A stretch of 64,000 bases of DNA from Pseudomonas cavernae (GCF_003595175.1 NZ_CP032419.1:4278001-4342000), one strand, 5' to 3'. Positions 54,288 through 64,000 are shown, counted from the stretch's first letter. The notes: a model not told the origin generated them from the sequence alone. Translations and numbers: made by a program.

Positions 54288-54745
54288 AGCTGCATGGCCT
54301 GGAGTTCCCCGAAAACCTGCTGTATGCGCCGGACTACAACCTGTGGCTGCGCGAGGAAGCCGACGCCAGCCTGACCCTCGGCCTGAGCGCCTACGGCTGC
54401 GCGCTGTACGGGCAGATCTTCGCCTTCACCCCGAAACGCGACGGCCAGCATATCGACCGGGACCGCAGCTTCGGTGTGGTCGAGTTCGCCAAGGCCGCCT
54501 CGTCGGCGCGCAGCCCGTTGAGTGGCGTGCTGCTGGCCAGCAACGAAGAAGTGGTACGCCGCCCGGCGCTGATCAACCAGGACTGCTATGGCGCCGGTTG
54601 GCTGGTACGCCTGCAGGCCGACGACTGGCCGGCGGCGCGCGTCGGCTTCCTCAGCGGCGACGAGGCCCTGGCCGCCTTCGCCGAACGCATGCGCCTGGCC
54701 GGCTTCGACCCCGACGCCCCCGGCGTGCAAGCACTGCAGCCGTAA
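54284..54745 (+). CDS. Glycine-cleavage H-protein-like lipoyl carrier
   Basis: A 153-residue protein with the lipoyl/H-protein fold: YAPDYNLWLREEADASLTLG corresponds to the H-protein start (hEWLR...YTVGIT). The segment VVEFAKAASSARSPLSGVLL matches the lipoylation site ESVKAASDIYAPVSG, with the modified lysine at Lys70 (codon 54491-54493). NQDCYGAGWLVRLQADDW matches the conserved C-terminal GWI/F motif. No gcvT, gcvP or glycine-cleavage genes are adjacent; the partner is the overlapping DsrE gene. It may be a dedicated lipoyl-bound sulfur carrier (LbpA-like) rather than a GcvH. Confidence 0.78.
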   Translation: MKLHGLEFPENLLYAPDYNLWLREEADASLTLGLSAYGCALYGQIFAFTPKRDGQHIDRDRSFGVVEFAKAASSARSPLSGVLLASNEEVVRRPALINQDCYGAGWLVRLQADDWPAARVGFLSGDEALAAFAERMRLAGFDPDAPGVQALQP

Positions 54746-54748
54746 TCC

Positions 54749-54841
54749 CCCCTCGCCCATTTATGGGAGAGGGGCCGGGGGAGAGGGCGTTGGCCATGCA
54801 TGGGCAATTTGTAGGATGGGTTGAGCGCAGCGATACCCATC
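54749..54841. repeat. Two palindromic repeats before the dipeptidase gene
   Basis: A CCCCTCGCCCATTTATGGGAGAGGGG unit (54749-54774) with a trailing CCGGGGGAGAGGG is followed by a single GTAGGATGGGTTGAGCGCAG half-unit (54811-54841) lacking its inverted partner. They separate the lipoyl carrier from the dipeptidase gene. Confidence 0.65.
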
Positions 54842-54869
54842 AAATCTGCCCACTCAGCAGGAGGGCCTG

Positions 54870-55535
54870 ATGAAAAGACTTTTCGCCCTCGCCCTGCTGC
54901 TCTTGCTCGCCGCCTGCGCCACGCAGCGGCCCGCCGACTTCGTCTATCTCGATCAGCTGCTCTGCTGCGCCACTTACGACGCGCGCTACTACAACGGCGA
55001 CAACTTCGTCGGCAGACGCATCGACGGCTACCGCACGGGCCGGGTCATCCTCAGCCGGCAAGCGGCATCGGCCCTGGCCGCGGCCGAACGGGACGCGCAA
55101 CGCCACGGCCTGCGCCTGAAGATCTTCGACGGCTACCGCCCGCAACGGGCCGTGGATGACTTCAAACGCTGGGCCAGCGCGGTGCAGGACAGCCGCATGA
55201 AAGCCCGCTACTACCCCGAGGTGGACAAGCGCGACCTGTTCCGCCTCGGCTACATCGCGAAAAAGTCCGGCCACTCACGGGGCAGCACCCTCGACCTGAC
55301 CCTGGTCGACGCCAAGACCGGCCAGGAACTGGACATGGGCAGCGCCTTCGACTTCTTCGGCCCAGTCGCCCACCACGACACCCCGCGCATCACCCCGGCC
55401 CAGGCGAGCAACCGCACCCTTCTGCGCGACCTGATGGTTCGCCACGGTTTCCAGCCCTACTCGGCAGAATGGTGGCACTACACCCTGCGCAACGAACCCT
55501 ATCCGAAGGCTTATTTCGACTTTCCGCTGCAGTAA
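54870..55535 (+). CDS. D-alanyl-D-alanine dipeptidase (VanX/DdpX family) lipoprotein
   Basis: A 221-residue zinc peptidase with a lipobox LLAAC (Cys16), so probably periplasmic. Family motifs are LRLKIFDGYRPQRAVDDF, the zinc-binding SGHSRGSTLDLTLVD (SxHxxGxAxD type) and EWWHYTL with the second His. VanX-like enzymes hydrolyse D-Ala-D-Ala; in non-resistant bacteria this is thought to serve peptidoglycan turnover. An AGGAGG site lies 5 nt before the ATG. Confidence 0.88.
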   Translation: MKRLFALALLLLLAACATQRPADFVYLDQLLCCATYDARYYNGDNFVGRRIDGYRTGRVILSRQAASALAAAERDAQRHGLRLKIFDGYRPQRAVDDFKRWASAVQDSRMKARYYPEVDKRDLFRLGYIAKKSGHSRGSTLDLTLVDAKTGQELDMGSAFDFFGPVAHHDTPRITPAQASNRTLLRDLMVRHGFQPYSAEWWHYTLRNEPYPKAYFDFPLQ

Positions 55536-55570
55536 GCGGAGTCCCAGTCGGTTACCGGGCTCCTGCGAAT

Positions 55571-55666
55571 TGGCGGAAGGCAGTGAGAGTCGAACTCACC
55601 CAGGAACGGCTGCCGTCCCCCACCGGGTTTGAAGCCCGGCCACGCCACCGGGCGTGCTTGCCTTCC
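55571..55666 (-). tRNA. selC: tRNA-Sec (anticodon UCA)
   Basis: On the reverse strand the 96-nt sequence starts GGAAGGCAAGCACGCCCGG, has the anticodon loop CTTCAAA with TCA at 55632-55630, a long variable arm (GGGGGACGGCAGCCGTTCC) and a GTTCGACTC T-loop, and ends CTGCCTTCCGCCA with encoded CCA. The extended acceptor/T-arm and long variable arm are unique to selenocysteine tRNA. selA and selB and a formate dehydrogenase operon are downstream on the same strand. Confidence 0.95.
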
Positions 55667-55945
55667 TGATTGATGTGCACGGCTTTGTCCTGGCCTGCGT
55701 TCGGCACAGCAGCCTGTGGGTCGAAAATCACGCGACGGACCCCGGAAGCACTTCCTGCAGTTGCCCACGTGCAAGCAACGCACAGTCATCGCAAGCGTAG
55801 CCAAGATCGTTGTTGCGCGTTCCCCGACTGATGCCCTCACGCACCGCAAGTGAAACGCGCTATGGCATTTTTTCGTCAGCCCACGAACAAAGCCCGCAGA
55901 AAGGAGTCATACCGGCAATCCCCTTGATTTCCTGTGGAGGCAAAC
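55667..55945. other. 279-bp region upstream of selC and of the poly-glycine gene
   Basis: It must hold the selC promoter (reading left) and the promoter of the poly-glycine gene (reading right). I see GGAGG at 55936-55940 as the ribosome site for the latter and no convincing gene. Confidence 0.4.
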
Positions 55946-56473
<528 letters not shown>

Positions 56474-56514
56474 GCGTTCCCCCAAAGACCTGCCGACCGG
56501 CGGCTAATGATGCG

Positions 56515-56605
56515 GCGGTGGGTTAACCCTAGGCGTAATCCACCCTGTTGGCTGCGGCTGTCGATGCCGGGTGGCGGGTTACGCCGCTACGCGGCTAACC
56601 CACCC
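56515..56605. repeat. Palindromic repeat pair between the poly-glycine gene and selB
   Basis: Two related inverted units, GGTGGGTTAACCCTAGGCGT...ATCCACCC and GGGTGGCGGGTTA...TAACCCACCC with an internal GCCGC-TAC-GCGGC hairpin. They lie between two converging genes and may end both transcripts. Confidence 0.6.
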
Positions 56606-56640
56606 TTGAAAGCCGTACCCAACACTTAACGGATAGCTCC

Positions 56641-58542
56641 TTAGCCGGCCAGCGCCGAGTCCTCGCGGACCCGGCGTGCGTCGGCCAGGCGCCGGGTGAA
56701 GCCGACCCGATCGAAATACTCGAGGATCTGGATGCTGCGCTTGCGGCCGACGCCGACGCGGTCGCGGAACGCCGCCGCACGAATGATCCCCGCCTCGTCC
56801 TGCAACTGCACAGCCAGCCTGGCCAGTTGGCGGATGCTCGCCTCCGGGTAGAACAGATCCTTGACCACCTGGTGCAGCAGGCCGAGCCGTGCCAGCTTGC
56901 GCAGCAGCAGGCGCACGGCGGCTTCGTCGATGGCCAGCGCGGCGGCCAGTTCACGGACCCAAGGCGGGTCGAAGCCACCGGCCTCCAGCAGCGGCCAGAT
57001 GTTGGCCTTCAGCTGTTCGTCCTGGGCGCTCAGCTGCACCCGGTGCTCGGGCAGGTGCAGCCAAGGCCCGCTGCTGTCGATCCGCCCGGCGCGCAGTTCC
57101 TGCTCCAGCAGGGCGATAAACACCGGGCGTTCCAACTGCGGCAAGGCGTAGCGGCGCAGGCGGTCGCGATCCGGGCCAAGCTCGTCCGGCAATTCGCCAT
57201 GGAAACGCGCCAGGCCGTCGAGCAACTGCTGCGCCAGCGCCTGCCAACGCGCTTCGGCGAACAGCCGCGGGCCGATGCGCGTGGCGACCTCCTGCACGCC
57301 CGCGGGCAAGGCCCATCCGCTGCGTGGACGATTGAACTGGCGTTCGAGCAGGAGTGGATCGAGGCCGCTGTCGGCGTAGGCCAGCAGGGTCGGCAGCGCT
57401 TGTTCCAGACCGGCGCTGCGCAGCGCTTCGAGTTGGGCCAGGCGCTCGGCCGTGCGCCGGTTGCGCGCCGGGGCGAAGGGATCGAGCACGCGGCCACCGC
57501 CGAGGGTGCGCTGCGCCGACTGGTCGCGCAGCACCAGATGGTCGCCATGCACCGCATGCACCGGCGCGTTCAGCAGCAACTGGGCGAAACCACCCTGCCC
57601 CGGCGCCAGGCTGGCGTCTGCGAGCAGGGCCACGCGCGCGGTGACGTCCTGGGCGCCGAGGTGCACGTGCAGCGGCGTCCAGTGCGCAAGGTCGCGACCT
57701 TCGCTGGGCAGCAGGCGCAGGTCGATGTCGATGCGGCTGGTCGGCGCGTGCAGGGCCGGGGTCAGCAGCCAGTCGCCACGCTGGATGTGCGTCACGGCCA
57801 GGCGTTCGCCGGCCAGGTTCAGCGCCACCCGCTGGCCGGCGTGGGCCGCCTCGGCCTCGCGGTTCTGCGCGTGCAGGCCGCGCACCCGCACATAGCGGCC
57901 GGAGGGGCTGAGCAGCAGTTCGTCGCCGACCCGCACCTGCCCGGCGAAGGCCGTGCCGGTGACCGCCACGCCGGCGCCAGCGACGCTGAAGGCGCGGTCG
58001 ATGGGCAGGCGGAAATAGCCGCTGCCACTGCGCGCCTGCACGGCGGCGGCCTCGACGAGCAGCGCCGCGCGCAGTTCGGCGATGCCCGCGCCGCTGTGGC
58101 TGGAGAGCGCATGGATCGGCGCGCCGCTGAAAGGGCCGGCAGCCAGCAACTGCTCGACCTCGGTGCGCACCTGCTGGATGCGCGCCGCGTCCACCCGGTC
58201 GCACTTGCTCAGCGCCACCAGGGCGCGGCGGATGCCGAGCAGCTCGACTATGGCCAGATGCTCGCGGGTCTGCGGCATCACCCCGTCGTCGGCAGCCACC
58301 ACCAGCAGCACCAGGTCGATGCCGCAGGCGCCGGCGAGCATGTTGTGGACGAAGCGCTCGTGGCCCGGCACGTCGATAAAGCCGGTGAGCTGGCCGTCGC
58401 CTAAGTCGGCGTAGACATAGCCGAGGTCGATGGTGATGCCACGCTCGCGCTCGGCCGGGCGGCGGTCGCCCTCGATGCCAGTCAGCGCACGCAGCAGCGC
58501 GGTCTTGCCGTGATCGATATGCCCGGCGGTGCCGACGATCAC
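56641..58542 (-). CDS. selB: Selenocysteine-specific elongation factor
   Basis: SelB is a GTPase that brings Sec-tRNA to UGA codons followed by a SECIS hairpin. The 633-residue protein starts [20 protein letters not shown] (P-loop), then [28 protein letters not shown] and SKCDRVD, then EF-Tu-like domains and C-terminal winged helices (from about residue 400) that bind the SECIS RNA. The GTG at 58542 overlaps the selA stop as GTGA and has GGAGG upstream; the frame is open further but would run within selA. Confidence 0.95.
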   Translation of the reverse strand: MIVGTAGHIDHGKTALLRALTGIEGDRRPAERERGITIDLGYVYADLGDGQLTGFIDVPGHERFVHNMLAGACGIDLVLLVVAADDGVMPQTREHLAIVELLGIRRALVALSKCDRVDAARIQQVRTEVEQLLAAGPFSGAPIHALSSHSGAGIAELRAALLVEAAAVQARSGSGYFRLPIDRAFSVAGAGVAVTGTAFAGQVRVGDELLLSPSGRYVRVRGLHAQNREAEAAHAGQRVALNLAGERLAVTHIQRGDWLLTPALHAPTSRIDIDLRLLPSEGRDLAHWTPLHVHLGAQDVTARVALLADASLAPGQGGFAQLLLNAPVHAVHGDHLVLRDQSAQRTLGGGRVLDPFAPARNRRTAERLAQLEALRSAGLEQALPTLLAYADSGLDPLLLERQFNRPRSGWALPAGVQEVATRIGPRLFAEARWQALAQQLLDGLARFHGELPDELGPDRDRLRRYALPQLERPVFIALLEQELRAGRIDSSGPWLHLPEHRVQLSAQDEQLKANIWPLLEAGGFDPPWVRELAAALAIDEAAVRLLLRKLARLGLLHQVVKDLFYPEASIRQLARLAVQLQDEAGIIRAAAFRDRVGVGRKRSIQILEYFDRVGFTRRLADARRVREDSALAG

Positions 58543-59945
58543 GGCGCCTCCACACTCAGATGCGGTAGTTGGGCGAGGAATGCCGGCTCGTCGTCGAGCT
58601 GACGTAGGTCCAGCCACAGGGCGTCGTCGTCGAGGCGGCCGAGCACCGGGATCGGCAGGCTGCGCAGGCGTTCTTCCAGCGCTCGCAAGGCACGGCCGCG
58701 CAGGCGTTTGGGCTGCTGCGGGCGCAGGCACAGGGCGGCGCTGGGCAGCCGTGCGACCGGCTGGGCGCCGCTGCCGATCATGCCGAGGGCAGGCTCCGCG
58801 GTGACCTGCCAGCCGGCGCCGAGTTGCGCGGCCACGGCCAGCAGCAGGCGTTCGGCTTGCACCTGGATATCCAGTTGCGGCCGGCTGAGCAGGCGCAGGG
58901 TGGTCAGCCGTTCGGCCAGGCGTTCCGGGTCGCGGTACAGGTTGAGCACCGCTTCCAGCGCCGCCAGTGTCAGCTTGTCGACGCGCAGGGCACGCTTGAG
59001 CGGGTTCTTCTTGATCTTGCCGATCAGCTCCTGGCGGCCGAGGATCAGCCCGGCCTGCGGGCCGCCGAGCAGCTTGTCGCCGCTGAAGGTGACCAGGTCG
59101 GCGCCGTCGGCCAGGGCCTCCTGCACCGTCGGTTCTTTGGGCAGGCCCCAGCGCGTGAGGTCGACCAGCGTGCCGCTGCCGAGGTCTTCCAGCAGTGGCA
59201 GACCGTGGACGTGGGCGATGGCCGCCAGCTCAAAGGTCGGCACCCTGGTGGTGAAGCCCTGCACGCTGTAGTTGCTGGTGTGCACACGCATCAGCAGACC
59301 GCTGCGCGAATTGATCGCCGCCTCGTAATCGCGGGCATGGGTGCGGTTGGTGGTGCCGACCTCGACCAGCTTGACGCCGGCGCGGGCCATGATGTCGGGG
59401 ATGCGGAAGGCGCCGCCGATCTCGATCAGCTCTCCGCGGGAGATGATGCCTTGCTTGCGCGCGCCGAGGCTGTTCAGCGCCAGCAGCACGGCGGCGGCGT
59501 TGTTGTTGACCACGGTGACGGCTTCGGCGCCGGTCAGTTCGCAGATCAGGCCGGTGATGAGGTCGTCGCGATCACCGCGCTTGCCGCTGGCGAGGTCGAA
59601 TTCGAGGTTGAGCGGATAACGCGCGGCCAGGCAGATCGCCTCGATGGCTTCCTCCGGCAGCAGCGCGCGGCCGAGGTTGGTGTGCAGCACCGTGCCGGTG
59701 AGGTTGAACACCCGCCGTACCTTGCTCGCATGCCAGGCGGCCAGGCGTTCGCCGGCACGCCCGGCGAGCACCGCGTCGCTCAGTTCGGCGGCGGCCAGTT
59801 GGCCGTGCCGGGCCGGCTCGCGCAGCTCGTCGAGCAGATCGCGCAGGGTCTTGAGCAGGGCGTCGCGGCCATAGCGCTGCTGCAATGGCGTGCAGGCCGG
59901 GCTGCGCAGCAGGCGGTCGACGGAAGGCAGGCGAAGGGCGGTCAT
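58539..59945 (-). CDS. selA: L-seryl-tRNA(Sec) selenium transferase
   Basis: SelA is the decameric PLP enzyme that turns Ser-tRNA-Sec into Sec-tRNA-Sec using selenophosphate. The 468-residue protein has [15 protein letters not shown] and [16 protein letters not shown], and the PLP-binding lysine in [14 protein letters not shown] (Lys291). I start at [19 protein letters not shown] (59945), as in the family; upstream in-frame codons lie in a repeat. It is coupled to selB by a 4-bp overlap. Confidence 0.95.
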   Translation of the reverse strand: MTALRLPSVDRLLRSPACTPLQQRYGRDALLKTLRDLLDELREPARHGQLAAAELSDAVLAGRAGERLAAWHASKVRRVFNLTGTVLHTNLGRALLPEEAIEAICLAARYPLNLEFDLASGKRGDRDDLITGLICELTGAEAVTVVNNNAAAVLLALNSLGARKQGIISRGELIEIGGAFRIPDIMARAGVKLVEVGTTNRTHARDYEAAINSRSGLLMRVHTSNYSVQGFTTRVPTFELAAIAHVHGLPLLEDLGSGTLVDLTRWGLPKEPTVQEALADGADLVTFSGDKLLGGPQAGLILGRQELIGKIKKNPLKRALRVDKLTLAALEAVLNLYRDPERLAERLTTLRLLSRPQLDIQVQAERLLLAVAAQLGAGWQVTAEPALGMIGSGAQPVARLPSAALCLRPQQPKRLRGRALRALEERLRSLPIPVLGRLDDDALWLDLRQLDDEPAFLAQLPHLSVEAP

Positions 59946-60039
59946 GCACGAACCTCGCGACGATGAACCTTCTTCAGTGTAGGCAGCGGCTTGTTTGCGA
60001 GGCCCTATCGACCGAGATGCGGTTGTTGTTTTGGTTCCG

Positions 60040-60083
60040 TCGCCCCTCTCCCCCGGCCCCTCTCCCATAAATGGGAGAGGGGA
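60040..60083. repeat. CCCCTCTCCC...GGGAGAGGGG palindrome
   Basis: CCCCTCTCCC-CCGGCCCCTCTCCC-ATAAAT-GGGAGAGGGGAG, the same unit as at 50924-50951 with an extra direct copy of the left arm. It lies directly after the fdhE stop codon and before selA. Confidence 0.75.
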
Positions 60084-60084
60084 G

Positions 60085-61020
60085 CTAAGAGCCTCCGCCC
60101 GGCGCCAGCAGCAGGTTGGGTGCCCGGCGCAGGTAGCCCTCCTCGCTCAGGCGCAGGTCGAGAGCGAGGCTGGCGAGGTCGTCGGCCTGGGCTTCGGCGT
60201 GGGCGTCGTGATCGAGGTAGAACTGCTTGAGGTAGCCCTGGCAACCGGGACAGGCCTCGGCGCGGATCGGCGCCTGTTCGCCCTTGAGCCCGTCGCGCTC
60301 CAGCGACAGGTAGGTGAGGTGCTTGCTCTCCTGGCAGTGGCTGCATTTGACCCGCACGTAATGCCACTCGCAGGAGCACAGCGAACAGGCCAGATAGCGC
60401 AGGCCGGCCTGCTTGCCGAGATGACGGACCATGCCGCTGACCGGCGGCGAACCGCAGGCCGGGCACAGGGTCTGGGCATCGGTTTCCGTCACCGTGTCGT
60501 TCGGCAGGGCCAGCAGCCAGTGACTGAAGGCCACTTGCAGTGCCGCGCCGAGGAAGGGCACCAGGGCCGCTGGCAGCAGGTCGAACTGGCCGTTGAGCAG
60601 GCCGATGGCCCAGGCCTTGCGCTGGCCGCTGTCGGCCTGCTGCAGCTGCTGCAGTGCCGCGCCGATGGCCGGGTTGTTGGCGGGCGCTGGGTAGGTCTGC
60701 AGCAGAGCATCCAGCGCCGGCAGCCAGTCGTCGCCACGCACCAACGCTTCGAACGCCAGCGGCGGCATGCGATGCTCGCGGCTGCGGGCCAAGGCTTCCG
60801 GGGCCGGGCCGGGCAGGCTCGGCGGCTGGTCGAGCACCCGCTGCTGGGCGCGGCAGAGGTCGGCGATCAGTTGCAGATAGCCGGCCAGCGGATGGCCCTC
60901 GGCGAGCTGTTGCAGACGCTCGGCGCGGCGCCGGAACAGGTCGCGCGCAGGCAGGTTGAGGAAGGGCGGAATGTTCGCCGCGGCTTCGATCTGCCCCGGC
61001 TCGAGAATGATGCCTGGCAC
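60085..61020 (-). CDS. fdhE: Formate dehydrogenase accessory protein FdhE
   Basis: FdhE is a cytoplasmic iron-binding protein needed to mature respiratory formate dehydrogenase before Tat export. The 311-residue protein carries four Cys-x-x-Cys motifs ([30 protein letters not shown]) characteristic of the family. The start is a GTG at 61020 with AAGGAG 8 nt upstream. It lies between fdnI and selA. Confidence 0.95.
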   Translation of the reverse strand: MPGIILEPGQIEAAANIPPFLNLPARDLFRRRAERLQQLAEGHPLAGYLQLIADLCRAQQRVLDQPPSLPGPAPEALARSREHRMPPLAFEALVRGDDWLPALDALLQTYPAPANNPAIGAALQQLQQADSGQRKAWAIGLLNGQFDLLPAALVPFLGAALQVAFSHWLLALPNDTVTETDAQTLCPACGSPPVSGMVRHLGKQAGLRYLACSLCSCEWHYVRVKCSHCQESKHLTYLSLERDGLKGEQAPIRAEACPGCQGYLKQFYLDHDAHAEAQADDLASLALDLRLSEEGYLRRAPNLLLAPGGGS

Positions 61021-61099
61021 CCAGGACTCCTTAGCCCCTCGGGGCGAAATGCTGTTGGGACAAGCGTAGAGCCTCGACGATTGATCTGTGCGTGCCCCC

Positions 61100-61376
61100 T
61101 TCCCTCACCCTAGCCCTCTCCCGAGGGGAGAGGGGACTGGCCTGCACGACGTTGAAGTCCGCGGCCCGGTCCATCCCTGGGAGATTTCGACCTGCCGCTT
61201 GTTGGGTATCGCTGCGCTCAACGCCAACCTACACGTGTACCCGTAGCGCAGGATCGTAGGATGGGTTGAGCAACGCGATACCCATCGCTGCGCTGCCAGC
61301 GGCTCACTTCCCGAGCAGAATGCTGCGCCGCCCAACCTGCCGCGCGTTGGGTATCGCTGCGCTCAACGCCAACCTA
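61100..61376. repeat. Cluster of palindromic repeats between fdnI and fdhE
   Basis: In the 371-bp gap 61021-61391 there are a CCCTCTCCCGAGGGGAGAGGG unit (61111-61133), an inverted half-unit TTGGGTATCGCTGCGCTCAA ending CAACCTAC (61201-61231), a GTAGGATGGGTTGAGCAACG unit (from 61256) and another TTGGGTATCGCTGCGCTCAA half ending CAACCTAC at 61376. No gene was found in the gap. Confidence 0.75.
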
Positions 61377-61391
61377 CAGTCTTGCGCCCAC

Positions 61392-62027
61392 TTACTGCTT
61401 GCCGCTGCCCTCGCCCTTGCTCACCTGCTTGTACCAGAGCCCATGGTGCTTACGCGCCCAGCCCTTGCTGACCCAGCCGGAGAGCATGGCGCTGACCGAG
61501 CCCTTGACCCAGATGCCGGCGTAGATGTGGACGATGATGCTGCTGATCAGCACGAAGGCGGCGAAGGCGTGCAGCAGCGCGGACAGGCGGATCAGCTCGA
61601 TGCCGAACAGGGCGCTGAAGTACTGCCGCCAGATGACGATGCCGGTGGCCAGCAGCACCAGCATGCACAGCAGCAACACCCAGAACAGCAGCTTCTGCCC
61701 GGCGTTGTAGCGGCCGACTTCCGGCAGCTTTTCTTCATGGTTGCCGATCACGTCGCGCCATTGTTTCAGCCATTGCCTGTCGCTCTGGTCGAGGCGGTTG
61801 TGGCCGGCGAAACGCATCGCCAGCCAGATGAAGAACAGGAACATTGCCACGCCGAGGAAGGGATGGAGGATGCGCGTCCACGGGCCGCCGCCGAACAGTT
61901 CGCTCAGCCAGAACAGCGCCGGATGGAACAGCGCCAGGCCGGACAGCGCGGCGAGCACGAAGAGGATGGCCACCGCCCAGTGGTTGCTGCGCTCGGAGGC
62001 GCTGTAGCGTTGGATGTCTTTGTTCAT
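61392..62027 (-). CDS. fdnI: Formate dehydrogenase cytochrome b556 subunit (gamma)
   Basis: A 211-residue membrane subunit with four membrane helices (VAILFVLAALSGLALFHPAL; LGVAMFLFFIWLAMRF; LLFWVLLLCMLVLLATGIVI; LLHAFAAFVLISSIIVHIYA). Histidines suited to bind two b-type hemes are in the helices. It passes electrons from the Fe-S subunit to quinone. AGGAG precedes the ATG. The 62060-62100 repeat separates it from fdnH. Confidence 0.94.
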   Translation of the reverse strand: MNKDIQRYSASERSNHWAVAILFVLAALSGLALFHPALFWLSELFGGGPWTRILHPFLGVAMFLFFIWLAMRFAGHNRLDQSDRQWLKQWRDVIGNHEEKLPEVGRYNAGQKLLFWVLLLCMLVLLATGIVIWRQYFSALFGIELIRLSALLHAFAAFVLISSIIVHIYAGIWVKGSVSAMLSGWVSKGWARKHHGLWYKQVSKGEGSGKQ

Positions 62028-62059
62028 CGTCGACTCCTGAACTCGCTCGATGCCCGAGT

Positions 62060-62100
62060 CTCCCCTCTCCCGCTTGTGGACGAGGGGCCGGGGGGAGAGG
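62060..62100. repeat. CCCCTCTCCC palindrome between fdnI and fdnH
   Basis: CCCCTCTCCCGCTTGTGGAC GAGGGGCCGGGGGGAGAGGG forms an imperfect hairpin of the CCCCTCTCCC family inside the fdn operon. Such repeats between operon genes can stabilise the upstream part of a transcript. Confidence 0.65.
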
Positions 62101-62120
62101 GCGCTAACGCGCCAGCCTCG

Positions 62121-63053
62121 TTACTGCGGCGCTTTGGGGTCATAGCTGTGCACCGCTGGGTCGACCTGATGCACCGCCGACTCGCCGATCACCTGCGGCC
62201 GCTCGTCCTCCTCGACCACGTTGCGGCCGACCCGCACGTAGTGGAAGAAGCCGAACAGCGCCACCAGGCCCATGCCCAGCAGACCCAGCGGCTTGCTCAC
62301 GCCCTTCCACAGGCCGACCAGCGGGCTGATGTGCGGATCGTCCGGCAGGCCGGCGTACAGCGACGGCTGGTCGGCATGGTGCAGTACGTACATCACGTGG
62401 GTGCCGCCGACGCCGGGCGGGTCGTACAGCCCGGCGTGCTCGAAGCCGCGCGACTTGAGATCCTTGATGCGCCCGTCGGCGTGCTCCTTCATGTCCTCCT
62501 TGGTGCCGAAGACGATGGCGCCGGTTGGGCAGGTCTTTACGCAGGCTGGCTCCAGGCCCACGGCGACGCGGTCGGAGCACAGCGTGCACTTGTAGGCCTT
62601 GTGGTCGCGCTGCGAGATGCGCGGGATGTTGAACGGGCAGCCGGTGATGCAATAGCCGCAGCCGATGCACTTGTCCTGGTCGAAGTCGACGATGCCGTTG
62701 GCGTACTTGATGATAGCCCCCGGTGCTGGGCAGGCCGCCAGGCAGCCGGGCTCGGCGCAGTGCATGCAGCCGTCCTTGCGGATCAGCCATTCCAGCTTGC
62801 CGGCCTCGCTCTCGTGCTCGGTGAAGCGCATCAGCGTCCACGAATCGGCGCTGAGATCCGCCGGGTTGTCGTAGGTGCCGTGGTTGTGGCCGACCTCGTC
62901 ACGCAGCTCGTTCCACTCCGAGCAGGCGACCTGGCAGGCCTTGCAGCCGATGCACTTGGACACGTCGATGAGCTTGGCGACTTCGTCCATCTCGCGGATC
63001 GACGGCATCGGCGTGGTGGTGGCGGAGCGGGCAATGATGTCTTGTGTGGCCAT
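62121..63053 (-). CDS. fdnH: Formate dehydrogenase iron-sulfur subunit (beta)
   Basis: A 310-residue subunit with four 4Fe-4S cluster motifs ([61 protein letters not shown]) and a C-terminal membrane anchor ([17 protein letters not shown]). It links the molybdopterin subunit to the cytochrome b. It begins 11 bp after the fdnG stop codon with a GAGGAG ribosome site. Confidence 0.95.
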   Translation of the reverse strand: MATQDIIARSATTTPMPSIREMDEVAKLIDVSKCIGCKACQVACSEWNELRDEVGHNHGTYDNPADLSADSWTLMRFTEHESEAGKLEWLIRKDGCMHCAEPGCLAACPAPGAIIKYANGIVDFDQDKCIGCGYCITGCPFNIPRISQRDHKAYKCTLCSDRVAVGLEPACVKTCPTGAIVFGTKEDMKEHADGRIKDLKSRGFEHAGLYDPPGVGGTHVMYVLHHADQPSLYAGLPDDPHISPLVGLWKGVSKPLGLLGMGLVALFGFFHYVRVGRNVVEEDERPQVIGESAVHQVDPAVHSYDPKAPQ

Positions 63054-63064
63054 GACTCAGCTCC

Positions 63065-64000
63065 TCATGCCTTTTCCACGTTGACCAGGAACGCCTTGAA
63101 CTCCGGGGTCTGCGTGTTGCCGTCGCCGACGAAGGGGGTCAGGGTGTTGGTCAGGTAGCCGTTTTTAGCCACGCCGGTGAAGCCCCAGTGCAGCGGGATG
63201 CCGACGTGGTGCACGGTCTTGCCGTCCACCGTCAGCGCCTTCAGGCGCTTGGTCACCACCGCCACCGCCTTGATATGGCCGCGGTTGGACGACACCTTGA
63301 CCCGCTCGCCGGCGACTATGCCCAGCTCCTTGGCCAGCGCCTCGCCGATCTCGACGAACTGCTCCGGCTGGGTGATCGCCGCCAGCGGGCAGTGCTTGGT
63401 CCAGTAGTGGAAGTGCTCGGTGAGCCGGTAGCTGGTCGCCACATAGGGGAACTCGTCGGCCTTGCCGAACAGCTCCATGTCGTTCTTGAACACCCGCGCC
63501 GCCGGACTGCTGGTGGCTTGCGGCTGGTCCGGGTGCAGCGGGTTGCGGCCGATCGGCGTCTCGAACGGCTCGTAGTGCTCAGGGAACGGTCCCTCGGCCA
63601 TCTTGTCGACGGCGAAGAAGCGCGCCACGCCTTCCGGGTTCATGATGAACGGGCTCATGCCCGCCTCCGGCGGCAGGTCGGCCTTGTAGTCGGGCACGTC
63701 GGTGCCGGTCCAGGCCTTGCCGTTCCACCACACCAGGCGTTTCTTCACCGGATCCCAGGGTTGGCCCGCCGGGTCGGCCGAGGCGCGGTTGTAGAGAATC
63801 CGCCGATTCGCCGGCCAGGCCCAGGCCCAGCCGGCGCTCTGGCCCATGGCGTAGGGGTCGGAGTTGTCGCGACGGGCCATCTGGTTGCCCAGCTGGGTCC
63901 AGCAGCCGGCGAAGATCCAGCAGCCGCTGGCGGTGCTGCCATCGTCACGCAGCATGGCGAAGCCCGGCAGTTGCTCGCCGGCCTTGAGCAGCAACGCGCC
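63065..64000 (-). CDS. fdnG: Formate dehydrogenase major subunit (alpha), C-terminal fragment
   Basis: The last 311 or so codons of the molybdenum/tungsten bis-MGD subunit, cut by the window end (frame opens GALLLKAGEQLPGFAMLRDD). Visible parts include SYRLTEHFHYWTKHCPLAAI, QPEQFVEIGEALAKELGI and the C-terminal molybdopterin-binding barrel (GERVKVSSNRGHIKAVAVV). The UGA-encoded selenocysteine and the Tat signal, if present, lie outside the window. Linked selA, selB, selC and fdhE make a Sec-containing enzyme very likely. Confidence 0.93.
   Translation of the reverse strand, partial: GALLLKAGEQLPGFAMLRDDGSTASGCWIFAGCWTQLGNQMARRDNSDPYAMGQSAGWAWAWPANRRILYNRASADPAGQPWDPVKKRLVWWNGKAWTGTDVPDYKADLPPEAGMSPFIMNPEGVARFFAVDKMAEGPFPEHYEPFETPIGRNPLHPDQPQATSSPAARVFKNDMELFGKADEFPYVATSYRLTEHFHYWTKHCPLAAITQPEQFVEIGEALAKELGIVAGERVKVSSNRGHIKAVAVVTKRLKALTVDGKTVHHVGIPLHWGFTGVAKNGYLTNTLTPFVGDGNTQTPEFKAFLVNVEKA

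Noticed and set aside
61266..63158. A 630-codon forward frame opposite fdnI and fdnH
   Set aside because: It starts within a REP unit and runs antisense to two iron-sulfur/cytochrome genes with unmistakable motifs.
63065..64000. In-frame UGA selenocysteine codon in fdnG
   Set aside because: The visible fragment is the C-terminal third; the Sec position of this family is near residue 196, outside the window.

Overview
The window is about 64 kb of GC-rich Pseudomonas chromosome. Gene content and order match Pseudomonas core blocks: leuS-lptE-holA ... lipA-lipB-ybeD-dacC-rlpA-sltB1-rodA-pbpA-rlmH-rsfS-nadD-proA, ubiX-mpl, thiolase/FabG/AraC/MaoC, and selC-selB-selA-fdhE-fdnIHG. No rRNA, prophage, integrase, insertion sequence or CRISPR array was seen. 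Coding density is high and no frameshifted gene was found. The first gene (leuS) and last gene (fdnG) are cut by the window edges.

Region 1 (1-14.9 kb) is the cell-wall and housekeeping block. It holds leuS, lptE, holA, a 50-codon arfA ribosome-rescue gene with its diagnostic hairpin, and a lipoprotein lytic transglycosylase. A long reverse-strand series of tightly coupled genes follows (lipoate synthesis, PBP5, RlpA, SltB1, RodA, PBP2, RlmH, RsfS, NadD, ProA). Many neighbours overlap as TGATG or ATGA.

Region 2 (15-27.5 kb) carries smaller conserved Pseudomonas genes: an RhlA-like alpha/beta hydrolase, an LCMT-like methyltransferase, mpg, a DedA-PAP2 fusion, a LON-domain protein, lrgAB, a MaoC hydratase, a MORN-repeat/C13-peptidase lipoprotein, ubiX and mpl. 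It also holds three of four copies of a structured repeat family.

Region 3 (27.7-45.3 kb) is the accessory metabolic part. A LysR regulator diverges from phnW, an OPA-type carrier, phnX and an acetaldehyde-type dehydrogenase, which together form a 2-aminoethylphosphonate route. Next come an ethanolamine-type permease, a glutamine-synthetase-like ligase, an aldehyde dehydrogenase, an iron alcohol dehydrogenase and a second, about 90% identical copy of the acetaldehyde-type dehydrogenase. I read this second set as a candidate gamma-glutamylation route for ethanolamine or a related amino alcohol. A guanine deaminase and an MFS carrier close the region on the opposite strand.

Region 4 (45.5-55.5 kb) has a fatty-acid-type thiolase, FabG, AraC and MaoC set, a MazG-like protein, cmoM, two DUF4136 lipoproteins, and a translationally coupled GNAT-DsrE-lipoyl-carrier trio ahead of a VanX-like dipeptidase. 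Region 5 (55.5-64 kb) is the selenocysteine/formate dehydrogenase block: tRNA-Sec, a poly-glycine protein, selB, selA, fdhE, fdnI, fdnH and partial fdnG.

Intergenic DNA from about 26 kb onward is rich in paired palindromes with GTAG/CTAC ends (REP type). Separately, three exactly 142-bp elements and one shorter relative share nested stems whose bases change in compensating pairs. Each 142-bp copy begins at the last base of a stop codon.
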